DNA of 23,203 nucleotides from UCB3 sp964415605 (GTDB taxonomy: Bacteria; Chloroflexota; Anaerolineae; Epilineales; Epilineaceae): contig CAYQBA010000063.1 of NCBI GenBank assembly GCA_964415605.1, positions 1 through 23,203 on the forward strand, given 5' to 3'. Position 1 is the stretch's first letter. Every line of letters begins with the position of its first letter. The translations under genes were made by a program, and so were the position numbers. Positions 1 to 7,065 of the stretch are shown here, piece by piece. Below the pieces are notes generated by a model. The model saw nothing but the letters and a program-made list of their open reading frames with translations, was not told where the DNA came from and did no database searches.

Positions 1-2302
1 CCGGCCGCCGCCGGGCGAGCGTGAGGCTGGCGACCTCGCGCGGGGCGGCCGGGTCGCGCACGTCGGCGACCTGCAGGCCGGCCCCCAGGGCATCGTCCTC
101 CGCGACGAAGGCGTGGCCGCCGGCCACGGCCACGCCGACGGCGCGCGCCGGCGTTCCGACCCGGCCGATCTCGCGCGGCGCCGCGGGGTCGCGCACGTCG
201 ACGATCCGCGTGCCGCCCTCGCCGGCGGCGACGAACAACAGGCCGTCCGCCGCGGCGACGTCGACCGGGCGGCCGGCGAGCGCGAGCCGCCCGACCACTC
301 GCGGGGCGGCGGGGTCGGACAGGTCGATCACCACCAGCCGGCCCTGGGCGCCGGTACGGTCGGCGCTCCCGCCGGCCGCGGCCTGCACGGCGGTGGCCAC
401 CGCCGCGTCCGCCGTTCCCCCGGCGTCCGGCCCGGATCCGCGGGAGGCCGCGCCGGGATCGACGATGCCGACGGCGTAGGCCACCCCGTCGCCCATGGCG
501 ACGGCCCGCGGCGCCGGCGGCTCGGTCGCGGCACCATCGGCCATCGCCAGAGCATCGTCGAGCGTTGCGGCGATCGCCGGCCTGTCGCCTCGCGTGAGGT
601 CGACCACGGTCAGCGCGGCGCCCGGGCCGGCCAGGATGGCGTGCCCGCCGCCCACGGCGACGTCGGCGATGGCCCCGGCCAGCGGATCGGTCCAGCCCAC
701 CGCGCGCGGTGGAGCGGGGTTCGCGGGCGTGCCGATGTCGGCGGCCCCCGCGGCGCCGCCGGGGACGCCGACATCGGCGCGGGCATCGCTGCCTGCCTCG
801 CCGCCGGCCACGCCGCTGACGTCCACGACCACGAGCCGCGGACCGACCACGACGTAGGCGCGGTCGCCCGCCGCCGCCACCGCCCGGGGCCGGCCGCCGA
901 GCTGGTCCACGGGCGGGCCGGAGGGCGTCGGCGCGACGGACGGTGCTCGCATGGGCCGCGCGTCCGTCCCGGGCGCCGCCGGCGACGCGGGCACGGTCCC
1001 GGCCTCCGGCGCGGCGGCCTGGCCTTCGGCCGGCGCCCGCGCCGTGGGGGTTGCCGGTCTGCACCCCGCCAGCAGCAGCCCGATCGCGATCAGCCCTAGG
1101 ATGGCGCCCGACGGCCCGCCGCCCGGGCCCGCGCCGCGCGCCTGGGTCCCCTGGCCTCCCGCGTCGTCCACGTCCCCACGGCCTGACTCGGTCCCCTGGC
1201 CTCCCGCGTCGTCCACGCCCGCACGGCCTGACTCGGTCCCCCGGCCTTCCCCGTCGCCCATGTCGGCAGCGCCCGGGCCCGCGCCGCCCGTGCCGTCGCC
1301 CTTGTCCAGCAGCTCCGGCCACCGCGCCAGGCTGGCGATGCCCAGCGCCACGCCGAACCACAGCGTCGCCAGCCGGATCAGCAGGGCGGCGGCGGTCGCG
1401 GCGGCCGTCGAGATCCCGAGCAGCCGCGTCGACAGCGCCACCAGCGAGCCTTCGGTCCCGCCCAAGCCGCCGGGCGTGGCCACCAGCGCGCCGAAGACCG
1501 AGCTGAGGCTGAAGATGAACACCGCCGTCAGCGTCGCGTGCACGTCGGCCGGGACGCCCACGCCGCGCAGGACCAGCGCGAACGCCAGCCCCTCGCAGGC
1601 CCAGCTGACGACGCCGATGGCCACCGCCACCACGAGGTTCGCGGGCCGCAGGAGCAGGTAGCTGCTCTCGTAGAACGCGCCGAGCGGCGGGGCGTGGCGG
1701 CCCACCACCGGCAGCCGCGCGGCGATGCCCAGCGCCCAGGTCGCCAGCGGGCGGATCTGGACCGCGCCGATCACGGCCGCCACGCTGAGCATGAGCGCCG
1801 CCGCCGTCCAGCGCAGCCGCGGGTCGTCGAAGCCCGCCAGCCCCACGCCGGCCAGGATCAGCATCGCCACCCCGTCGGTCAGCCGCTCGGCCAGCACGAT
1901 CGGCGACGTCACCCGCATCGGCGCGCCGCTGATGTTCTTGACCATGTAGCTCTTGAGCAGCTCGCCCGCCTTGCCCGGCGTCATGACCATGCTCATGCCC
2001 ACGCCGAACACGCGCGTCCCGTCCCACCACGACACCCGCGCCCCGACGAGCCGGAGGTACCAGTGCCACTTGAGCAGCCGGCCGAGGTAGTTCACGAGCG
2101 TCAGGCCGAGCACGACCGGCATCACCCGCCACGGGAACGCCGTCAGGGTGGTCCGCAGCATCGCCACGTCGCTGTACGCCGCGAGCGCGACGTACAGAGC
2201 CAGCGCCGCGGCGGCCGACACCACGAAGCGGCGGCGCAGGTTGCCCGCGGGGGCCCGCGCGTCGACGGGGGTGGGAGAAGGCTGGGTCAAGGGTGTTGGC
2301 AT
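1..2302 (-). CDS. Flippase-like (UPF0104/LPG synthase TM) protein fused to LVIVD beta-propeller repeats, partial
   Basis: One uninterrupted frame of 767 codons runs from ATG at 2302 off the left edge; I read it through and found no stop. Residues about 20-335 form a polytopic membrane domain with the motifs MTPGKAGELLKSY (107-119) and TPGGLGGTEGS (276-286), hallmarks of the lysylphosphatidylglycerol synthetase transmembrane/UPF0104 family, seen as lipid flippases or permeases. Residues about 338-396 are a Gly/Asp/Glu-rich linker with a 15-residue repeat. Residues 398-413 are hydrophobic and end in LLLAGC (Cys414), like a lipoprotein signal. After it come LVIVD-type blades such as VVIDLSDPAAPRVVG and IVDVRDPAAPREIG; at least five are visible. 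The propeller probably lies outside the cell. If translation restarted in the linker (ATG at 1261), the second half would be a separate lipoprotein, but no stop or clear ribosome site supports this. The fusion is what the sequence shows; function is inference. Confidence 0.8.
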   Translation of the reverse strand, partial: MPTPLTQPSPTPVDARAPAGNLRRRFVVSAAAALALYVALAAYSDVAMLRTTLTAFPWRVMPVVLGLTLVNYLGRLLKWHWYLRLVGARVSWWDGTRVFGVGMSMVMTPGKAGELLKSYMVKNISGAPMRVTSPIVLAERLTDGVAMLILAGVGLAGFDDPRLRWTAAALMLSVAAVIGAVQIRPLATWALGIAARLPVVGRHAPPLGAFYESSYLLLRPANLVVAVAIGVVSWACEGLAFALVLRGVGVPADVHATLTAVFIFSLSSVFGALVATPGGLGGTEGSLVALSTRLLGISTAAATAAALLIRLATLWFGVALGIASLARWPELLDKGDGTGGAGPGAADMGDGEGRGTESGRAGVDDAGGQGTESGRGDVDDAGGQGTQARGAGPGGGPSGAILGLIAIGLLLAGCRPATPTARAPAEGQAAAPEAGTVPASPAAPGTDARPMRAPSVAPTPSGPPVDQLGGRPRAVAAAGDRAYVVVGPRLVVVDVSGVAGGEAGSDARADVGVPGGAAGAADIGTPANPAPPRAVGWTDPLAGAIADVAVGGGHAILAGPGAALTVVDLTRGDRPAIAATLDDALAMADGAATEPPAPRAVAMGDGVAYAVGIVDPGAASRGSGPDAGGTADAAVATAVQAAAGGSADRTGAQGRLVVIDLSDPAAPRVVGRLALAGRPVDVAAADGLLFVAAGEGGTRIVDVRDPAAPREIGRVGTPARAVGVAVAGGHAFVAEDDALGAGLQVADVRDPAAPREVASLTLARRRP
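1146..1235. repeat. Two 45-bp tandem repeats coding a 15-residue linker repeat
   Basis: Unit one is 1146-1190 and unit two 1191-1235; they differ at two bases. A third, more diverged partial unit follows from 1236. The length is a multiple of three, so the repeat stays in frame in the minus-strand gene and encodes the Gly/Asp/Glu-rich linker (GQGTESGR core) between the membrane domain and the propeller. Copy number could vary between strains without breaking the protein. Confidence 0.85.
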
Positions 2303-2325
2303 CGCGCGGCTCGGGCGGCGTGGTG

Positions 2326-2334
2326 AGTTTACCA
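2326..2334 (-). promoter_or_regulatory. Possible extended -10 for the flippase-propeller gene
   Basis: On the minus strand TGGTAAACT lies 24 bases before the ATG at 2302. It has the TGn extension and four of six -10 bases. There is no -35 box at normal spacing. This is a weak call. Confidence 0.3.
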
Positions 2335-2377
2335 CAGCCCGGGGACCGCGCTTCGAGCAACCACATTTGCGCCGCGG

Positions 2378-2386
2378 TGTTATAAT
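2378..2386 (+). promoter_or_regulatory. Extended -10 promoter upstream of fabF
   Basis: TGTTATAAT is a perfect TGn plus TATAAT extended -10 in otherwise GC-rich DNA, with no recognisable -35 at 16-18 bases. Transcription would begin near 2393 and leave a leader of about 44 bases before the fabF ATG. The same site read backwards contains TATAAC, so it could also serve the divergent gene. Confidence 0.6.
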
Positions 2387-2436
2387 TTCGGGTTTGTCGC
2401 ACCTGATCCGCGCCGTTACCACCAGCTCTCGAGCCC

Positions 2437-3711
2437 ATGCAACCCGTACGCGTCGTCGTCACCGGCCTTGGCGCCGTCACCCCGGTGGGGGTGGACCAAC
2501 CATCCACGTGGGAAGCCCTCGTCGCCGGGCGATCCGGCATCGGTCCGATCACGCAGTTCGACGCCGCCGGCCTGGGCTTCGAGGTGCGCGTGGCGGCCGA
2601 GGTCAACGGGTTCGATCCTGCGGTGGCCATCGACGCCAAGAGCGCCCGGCGGATGGACCGCGTCACGCAGCTCGCCGTCACGGCCAGCCGCGAGGCGCTG
2701 GCGGACGCCGGGCTTCTCGACGCGGCTGCCGGCCAGCTCGACCGGGCGTGGCACGCGCCCGAGCGCGTGGGCGTGTACATCGGGTCGGGCATGGGCGGCA
2801 TCGTGTCGTTCCTCGGCGAGCACGACGTGCTGAAGAGCCGCGGCGTGCGGCGCGTCAGCCCCTTCACCATCCCCATGGTGCTCGTGGACTCCATCCCCGG
2901 CACCGTCGCCATCCAGTACGGCCTCAAGGGCCCCAACATGGCCCACATCTCGGCGTGCGCGTCGGGCGCCAACGCCATCGGCGAGGCCTTCGAGGCCATC
3001 CGGCGCGGCGCGGCCGACGTCATGGTCGCCGGCGGCAGCGAGGCCGCCATCACGCCGCTGGTGATGGCCGGCTTCCAGAACATGGGCGCGCTCTCCAAGT
3101 GGCAGGGCGAGCCGCGGCTGGCCAGCCGGCCGTTCGACGCCGCGCGCGACGGCTTCGTTATGGGCGAGGGCACCGGCGTGCTGGTGCTCGAGCGGCTGGA
3201 TCGCGCGCTCGCCCGCGGCGCCCGCGTGTACGCCGAGCTCGTCGGCTACGGCAGCACCGCCGACGCCGTGCACGCCACGGCCCCCGCCGAGGACGGCGAG
3301 GGCATGATCCGCGCCGTCCACATGGCGCTCGCCGAAGCCGGCCTCGACGCCGACGACATCGAGTACGTCAACGCCCACGGCACGAGCACGCCGCTCAACG
3401 ACGCCGTCGAGACGCGCGTGCTGAAGGCTCTCTTCGGCGCGCACGCCGCGGCCGTGCCGATCAGCTCCGTCAAGAGCATGGTCGGCCACCTGCTGGGCGC
3501 CGGCGGTGCCGTCGAGGCCGTGGCGACCGTGCGCACCCTCGAGAGCGGTGTCATCCCGCCCACCATCAACCTGCACACGCCCGACCCGGCGTGCGACCTG
3601 GACTACGTCCCGCATGTCGCGCGCCGGCCGGCCGGCGGGGTGCGCGTGGCGTTGTCGAACGCGCTCGGGTTCGGCGGCCACAACGCCGCGCTGATCTTCA
3701 GCCGCGTCTAG
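2437..3711 (+). CDS. fabF: 3-oxoacyl-[acyl-carrier-protein] synthase II
   Basis: A 424-residue condensing enzyme that extends acyl-ACP with malonyl-ACP in type II fatty acid synthesis in the cytoplasm. The thiolase-fold active site is complete: Cys174 in SACASGANAIGEAF, His314 in VNAHGTSTPLND, and Lys346 with His351 in SVKSMVGHLLGAGG. All three catalytic residues are offset by 11 from E. coli FabF, and the protein is 11 residues longer. The frame ends with the family-typical NALGFGGHNAALIF. The ATG at 2437 is the first good start after the extended -10; no strong Shine-Dalgarno sequence precedes it. fabH follows after 51 bases on the same strand, so the two are probably co-transcribed. No acpP, fabD or fabG is present, so this is not a full fab cluster. 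Polyketide-type ketosynthases are related, but the motifs and length fit FabF. Confidence 0.95.
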   Translation: MQPVRVVVTGLGAVTPVGVDQPSTWEALVAGRSGIGPITQFDAAGLGFEVRVAAEVNGFDPAVAIDAKSARRMDRVTQLAVTASREALADAGLLDAAAGQLDRAWHAPERVGVYIGSGMGGIVSFLGEHDVLKSRGVRRVSPFTIPMVLVDSIPGTVAIQYGLKGPNMAHISACASGANAIGEAFEAIRRGAADVMVAGGSEAAITPLVMAGFQNMGALSKWQGEPRLASRPFDAARDGFVMGEGTGVLVLERLDRALARGARVYAELVGYGSTADAVHATAPAEDGEGMIRAVHMALAEAGLDADDIEYVNAHGTSTPLNDAVETRVLKALFGAHAAAVPISSVKSMVGHLLGAGGAVEAVATVRTLESGVIPPTINLHTPDPACDLDYVPHVARRPAGGVRVALSNALGFGGHNAALIFSRV

Positions 3712-3762
3712 TCGGTCGGCCGGCGCGGGCCCGCGCCGGTCTTCGCGAGAGGAGTCCTGACC

Positions 3763-4968
3763 GTGTCGCGTCATGCCCATATCACCGGCTGGGGCGCATA
3801 TGCGCCGCCGCGCGTGGTGACCAACGACGACCTGTCGCACCTCGTGCCGACCACCGACGCGTGGATCCGCGAGCGCACCGGCATCATCGAGCGGCACATC
3901 GCCGACGAGGGCGAGTACACCAGCACGCTCGGCATCCGCGCCGGCCAGCGGGCACTCGAGGTCGCCGGGCTCGACCCCGCCAAGCTCGATCTGGTGATCT
4001 GCGCCACGTCGACACCCGACTACCTCATGCCCAACACGGCCAGCCTCATTCAGGATGGCCTCGGCGCGTCGCGTGCCGCCGCGTTCGACCTCAACGCCGC
4101 GTGCTCCGGCTTCGTCTACGCGCTATCGGTCGGCGCCGGCATGATCCGGTCCGGCACCTACGACAGCGTCCTGGTGGTGGGGGCCGAGTCGATGTCGCGC
4201 GTCATGGACTGGACCGATCGGTCGACGTGCGTGCTGTTCGGCGACGGTGCCGGCGCCGTCGTGCTGCAAGGCTCGGACCGGCCCGGCGGCGTCCTGGCGT
4301 GCGAGATGGGCTCGGACGGCTCGGGCGGCGACCTCCTCACCGTCGGCCTGGGCACGCGCAACCCGGTGACCCCGGACACCCTGGCGTCGGGCGACACGTT
4401 CCTCAAGATGAACGGCCAGCAGGTGTTCCGCTTCGCCACGCGCATCCTGGCCGAGTCGACGCGCAGCGTGGTCGGCAAGGCGGGGCTCGACCTGGCCGAC
4501 ATCGACCTGGTCATCCCGCACCAGGCCAACACCCGCATCCTCGAGGCGGCGGCCAAGAAGATGGACCTGCCGGCGGACCGCCTCTTCTGCAACCTCGACC
4601 GCTATGGCAACACCTCGGCCGCCAGCGTGCCCCTGGCCCTGGTGGACGCGATCGACGCGGGCCGTGTGCGGGCCGGCGACCACATCGTGATGGTCGGCTT
4701 CGGCGGCGGCCTGACCTGGGGCGCTTGCCTCGTCGAGTGGAGCATCAGCCCGCGCGACCGTGCCTGGCCGCTGTGGTGGCGCGGGGTCCAGTGGGCGCGC
4801 TACCGCCTCGCCGGCGCCAAGAGCTTCCTGCACCGCGCGGACCGCCGGCTGGCGACCATCGGCAGCCGCGTGCGGCGCCGGGGCGACGGGCGCGACCACG
4901 GCGACGAGCCGCGGGACCTGTCGGAACGGAACGGGCGCGCCAACGGCAAGGTGAACGGGCGGCTCTAG
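3763..4968 (+). CDS. fabH: 3-oxoacyl-[acyl-carrier-protein] synthase III with a C-terminal extension
   Basis: Starts fatty acid synthesis by condensing an acyl-CoA with malonyl-ACP. The catalytic triad is visible: Cys114 in NAACSGFVYAL, His253 in IPHQANTRILEAA and Asn283 in YGNTSAASVPLAL, matching E. coli Cys112/His244/Asn274. The start is GTG at 3763, preceded by GAGAGGAG eight bases upstream. The usual FabH end, GGGLTWGACLVEW, comes at residue 326, but the frame continues to 401. The extra 75 residues begin with a Trp-rich segment (WPLWWRGVQWARYRL) and then become very Arg-rich, which FabH normally lacks. The tail has no identifiable domain; membrane or nucleic-acid contact would be a guess. 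The family assignment is firm, and the gene sits directly after fabF. A related 3-oxoacyl-ACP synthase III of a specialised pathway is the main alternative. Confidence 0.93.
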   Translation: MSRHAHITGWGAYAPPRVVTNDDLSHLVPTTDAWIRERTGIIERHIADEGEYTSTLGIRAGQRALEVAGLDPAKLDLVICATSTPDYLMPNTASLIQDGLGASRAAAFDLNAACSGFVYALSVGAGMIRSGTYDSVLVVGAESMSRVMDWTDRSTCVLFGDGAGAVVLQGSDRPGGVLACEMGSDGSGGDLLTVGLGTRNPVTPDTLASGDTFLKMNGQQVFRFATRILAESTRSVVGKAGLDLADIDLVIPHQANTRILEAAAKKMDLPADRLFCNLDRYGNTSAASVPLALVDAIDAGRVRAGDHIVMVGFGGGLTWGACLVEWSISPRDRAWPLWWRGVQWARYRLAGAKSFLHRADRRLATIGSRVRRRGDGRDHGDEPRDLSERNGRANGKVNGRL

Positions 4969-4976
4969 ACGGCTCT

Positions 4977-5003
4977 GGGCGGCGTGCCCACACATCGCCG
5001 CCC
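4977..5003 (+). terminator. Hairpin after fabH, possible terminator
   Basis: GGGCGGCG (4977-4984) and CGCCGCCC (4996-5003) form a perfect eight-base GC stem with an 11-base loop, nine bases after the fabH stop. No T-run follows, so it is at best a weak intrinsic terminator or an mRNA end-protecting structure. Confidence 0.4.
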
Positions 5004-5019
5004 GGCGTGAAACCTATGC

Positions 5020-5067
5020 GCCGTTCTCCGGTCTGACTTTGCACAGACCGTCGTCAAGGAGAACGGC
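5020..5067 (+). promoter_or_regulatory. Leader hairpin that would mask the ribosome site of the DUF4097-like gene
   Basis: GCCGTTCTC (5020-5028) pairs perfectly with GAGAACGGC (5059-5067), and CGGTCTG (5029-5035) pairs perfectly with CAGACCG (5044-5050). This gives 16 base pairs, an eight-base loop (5036-5043) and an eight-base bulge on the 3' side (5051-5058). The 3' arm ends one base before the ATG at 5068. The Shine-Dalgarno AAGGAG (5056-5061) is half in the bulge and half in the stem. The structure is read directly from the sequence; a role in translation control is inference. Confidence 0.55.
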
Positions 5068-6462
5068 ATGCAACGCAAGACCCTCATCACCCTCAGCCTG
5101 GCGGGCGCCCTCCTGGGCGTGTGCGGCCTCTCGGCCCTGGTCGTGTACAGCACGATGGGCGCGCTGCGCGCCAGCAACGTCCGCCTGCGGTGGTTCGAGG
5201 ACGCGGCCACGTCGGCTCGCGTCACCGAGACCCTGCGCCTCGACGTCGGGCCCGACGTGACGCTCGCGATCGAGGCCTGCGGCGGCGACATCGACGTACG
5301 TGCCGGACGCGACGGCGTCGTCGAAGGCGAACAGGTCGTCACGGCCTGGGGCGCCGACGCGGCGGCGGCGCTCGCGGCGGCCAAGGCGGTCGTCGTCCGC
5401 GTCGAGCGTGACCCGTCGGCCGTCCGGATCACGTGCGACATCCCCGACGAGGTCGTCCTCGTCGGGGGGCGGCGCGGGCGCGACGGCGCCAGCTTCACGC
5501 TGCGGGTCCCGGCGCACGCCGGGCTCGACCTGCACACCGACAGCGGGTCCGTCAGCGCCGATGGGACGGCCGGCGCCGCCGTGCTACGCTCGGAGTTCGG
5601 CGACGTCCACGCGTCGCGCCTGCGCGGCGCCGTCGAGGCCGAGAGCGGCGCCGGCGCCGTCTCCGCCGAGGACGTCGACGCCGGCACGGGCGACGTCGCG
5701 CTCGTGAGCCACTTCGGCGCCGTGACCGCGACCACCGTGCGCGGCCAGTCGGTGCGGCTGGCCTCGGGCAACGGCGCCGTGGCCGCCGCCGGCGTCACCG
5801 CCGCCGGACCCGTCGCGGTCGAGACGGCCTTCGGGGAAATCGAGGTGACCGACGTCCGCGCCGCCGAGCTGACGGTGAGCACCCAGAACGGCGCGGTGGA
5901 TCTGCGCGGCGGCGAGGTGGCCGGCCTGGTGGTGATCGAGGACGCGTTCGGCGAGGTGACCGTCGCGGCCGTCGCCGCGGCGGGCATGCGGGTCACCGCG
6001 CAGCGGGGCGCCGTGACGCTCGACCAGCCTCGCGGCGCCATCCAGGTTGACGGAGGCTTCGGCGCGATCGACATCACGGGCGCCCAGGCGGCCCGGCTCG
6101 ACCTCACGACCTCCAACGGCGCCATCGGGTTCAGCGGCACGCTCGACCCGGCCGCCGACCACCGCGTCCGGACCGAGTTCGGCTCGGTCACGCTGGCGCT
6201 GCCGCCGGACAGCCGCTTCGACGTCGACCTCCGGTCGGACTTCGGCGCGGTGGTGTCCGACCTCCCGATCACGATCACCGGCGCGGTCGACGCCGAGGCG
6301 CGCGCCGGGTCGCTGAACGGCGGCGGCCGCCGGCTGGAGGTGTCGACGCGGAACGGCGACATCACCCTGCGCGCGCTGCCGGCCGCGCCGGTCGCGCCGC
6401 TCGCGCCGGCAACCCCGGAGGGCGGCGCGACCGCTCCCATCCCGACGACCCGACCTTCTTGA
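5068..6462 (+). CDS. Membrane-anchored DUF4097-type beta-repeat protein
   Basis: A 464-residue protein with an N-terminal hydrophobic segment (about 4-27), so anchored or exported, followed by a long stretch of short beta repeats like DUF4097 putative adhesins. Two motifs alternate about every 40 residues: an FG-acidic/Ala-Val turn (EFGDV, HFGAV, AFGEI, AFGEV, GFGAI, EFGSV, DFGAV) and an NG-Ala-Val turn (GNGAV, QNGAV, QRGAV, SNGAI, RNGDI). This suggests a right-handed beta-solenoid with two kinds of face. The last 30 residues are Ala/Pro-rich. ATG at 5068 has AAGGAG six bases upstream, but that site is caught in a hairpin. The next gene starts 18 bases after the stop, so the two form a unit. 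In many bacteria such proteins sit beside sigma factors and small membrane proteins; no sigma factor is seen here. Substrate or partner is unknown. Confidence 0.75.
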   Translation: MQRKTLITLSLAGALLGVCGLSALVVYSTMGALRASNVRLRWFEDAATSARVTETLRLDVGPDVTLAIEACGGDIDVRAGRDGVVEGEQVVTAWGADAAAALAAAKAVVVRVERDPSAVRITCDIPDEVVLVGGRRGRDGASFTLRVPAHAGLDLHTDSGSVSADGTAGAAVLRSEFGDVHASRLRGAVEAESGAGAVSAEDVDAGTGDVALVSHFGAVTATTVRGQSVRLASGNGAVAAAGVTAAGPVAVETAFGEIEVTDVRAAELTVSTQNGAVDLRGGEVAGLVVIEDAFGEVTVAAVAAAGMRVTAQRGAVTLDQPRGAIQVDGGFGAIDITGAQAARLDLTTSNGAIGFSGTLDPAADHRVRTEFGSVTLALPPDSRFDVDLRSDFGAVVSDLPITITGAVDAEARAGSLNGGGRRLEVSTRNGDITLRALPAAPVAPLAPATPEGGATAPIPTTRPS

Positions 6463-6480
6463 ACCCAGGAGTGACCCACG

Positions 6481-6939
6481 ATGCCTGACGAGATCATGGC
6501 CATGCTGTGCGCCGTGCCCATCATCGCCCTCCCGTTCGTATTCTTCGGCTTCTTGCGCTACATGCGCTACAAGGAGACCGTCGCCCTGGCCGACCGCGGC
6601 CTCGTCGCCCCGATCAACGGCCAGGCCAGCGGCCAGTCGATGTTGCGGTGGGGCATCATCACCACCGCCATCGGCCTGGCCCTGACGTGCGGGCTGTATC
6701 CCGTTGGCTGGGTGGTGGACGACGAGTTCCTGTTCCGGTTCGGCCCGTGGATGCTCATCGGCCTGTTGCCGACGGCCTTCGGCCTGGCGCTGCTGCTGAT
6801 CGCCTGGCTGACCCGCAAGGAGAAGAACGGCGACGCGGGCTGGGCGGCGCCGAGCGGCGACGGCGGGGGCGATGGTGCGGTGGCCGATGGCGGCCCGGTC
6901 GACGACGGTGCGAGCGGCGAGGGCGATCGCACGGAATAG
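6481..6939 (+). CDS. Small membrane protein, possibly DUF6249-like
   Basis: A 152-residue protein with three likely membrane segments at about 5-24, 58-75 and 86-108. Between the first two is a short basic stretch, FLRYMRYKETVALADRGLV, which resembles the KE-x-ALxxxGL signature of small DUF6249-type membrane proteins. The last 40 residues are Gly/Asp-rich, acidic and probably disordered in the cytoplasm. AGGAG lies upstream of the ATG. It follows the DUF4097-like gene by 18 bases, and genes of these two kinds are often neighbours, which supports a shared envelope role. Family assignment is tentative and no enzymatic motif is visible. It converges with the gene at 7066. Confidence 0.7.
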   Translation: MPDEIMAMLCAVPIIALPFVFFGFLRYMRYKETVALADRGLVAPINGQASGQSMLRWGIITTAIGLALTCGLYPVGWVVDDEFLFRFGPWMLIGLLPTAFGLALLLIAWLTRKEKNGDAGWAAPSGDGGGDGAVADGGPVDDGASGEGDRTE

Positions 6940-7065
6940 ACCGGCCCACCCCTTACGCCATCGGTGACAGGTCAAGGGTTGGCGGAAGCGGTCAACCGGG
7001 TCATCTTGGCAGGGGGGCCAAAGTCGCCCGCTGACAACTTGACCTCGCCGCCTCGGCCACCCTTG

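Noticed and set aside
21..1661. Plus-strand frames over the left edge
   Set aside because: They are shadows of the minus-strand fusion gene, which has clear membrane and LVIVD motifs.
2148..5036. A plus-strand open frame of over 900 codons across fabF and fabH
   Set aside because: It is an Arg/Gly/Pro-rich frame created by high GC content and lies over two enzymes with complete catalytic motifs in another frame.
6940..7065. Terminator between the two convergent genes
   Set aside because: Only a distant GGTCAAG/CTTGACC pair (6970-6976 and 7038-7044) and a five-base GGTTG/CAACC stem are present, with no T-run.
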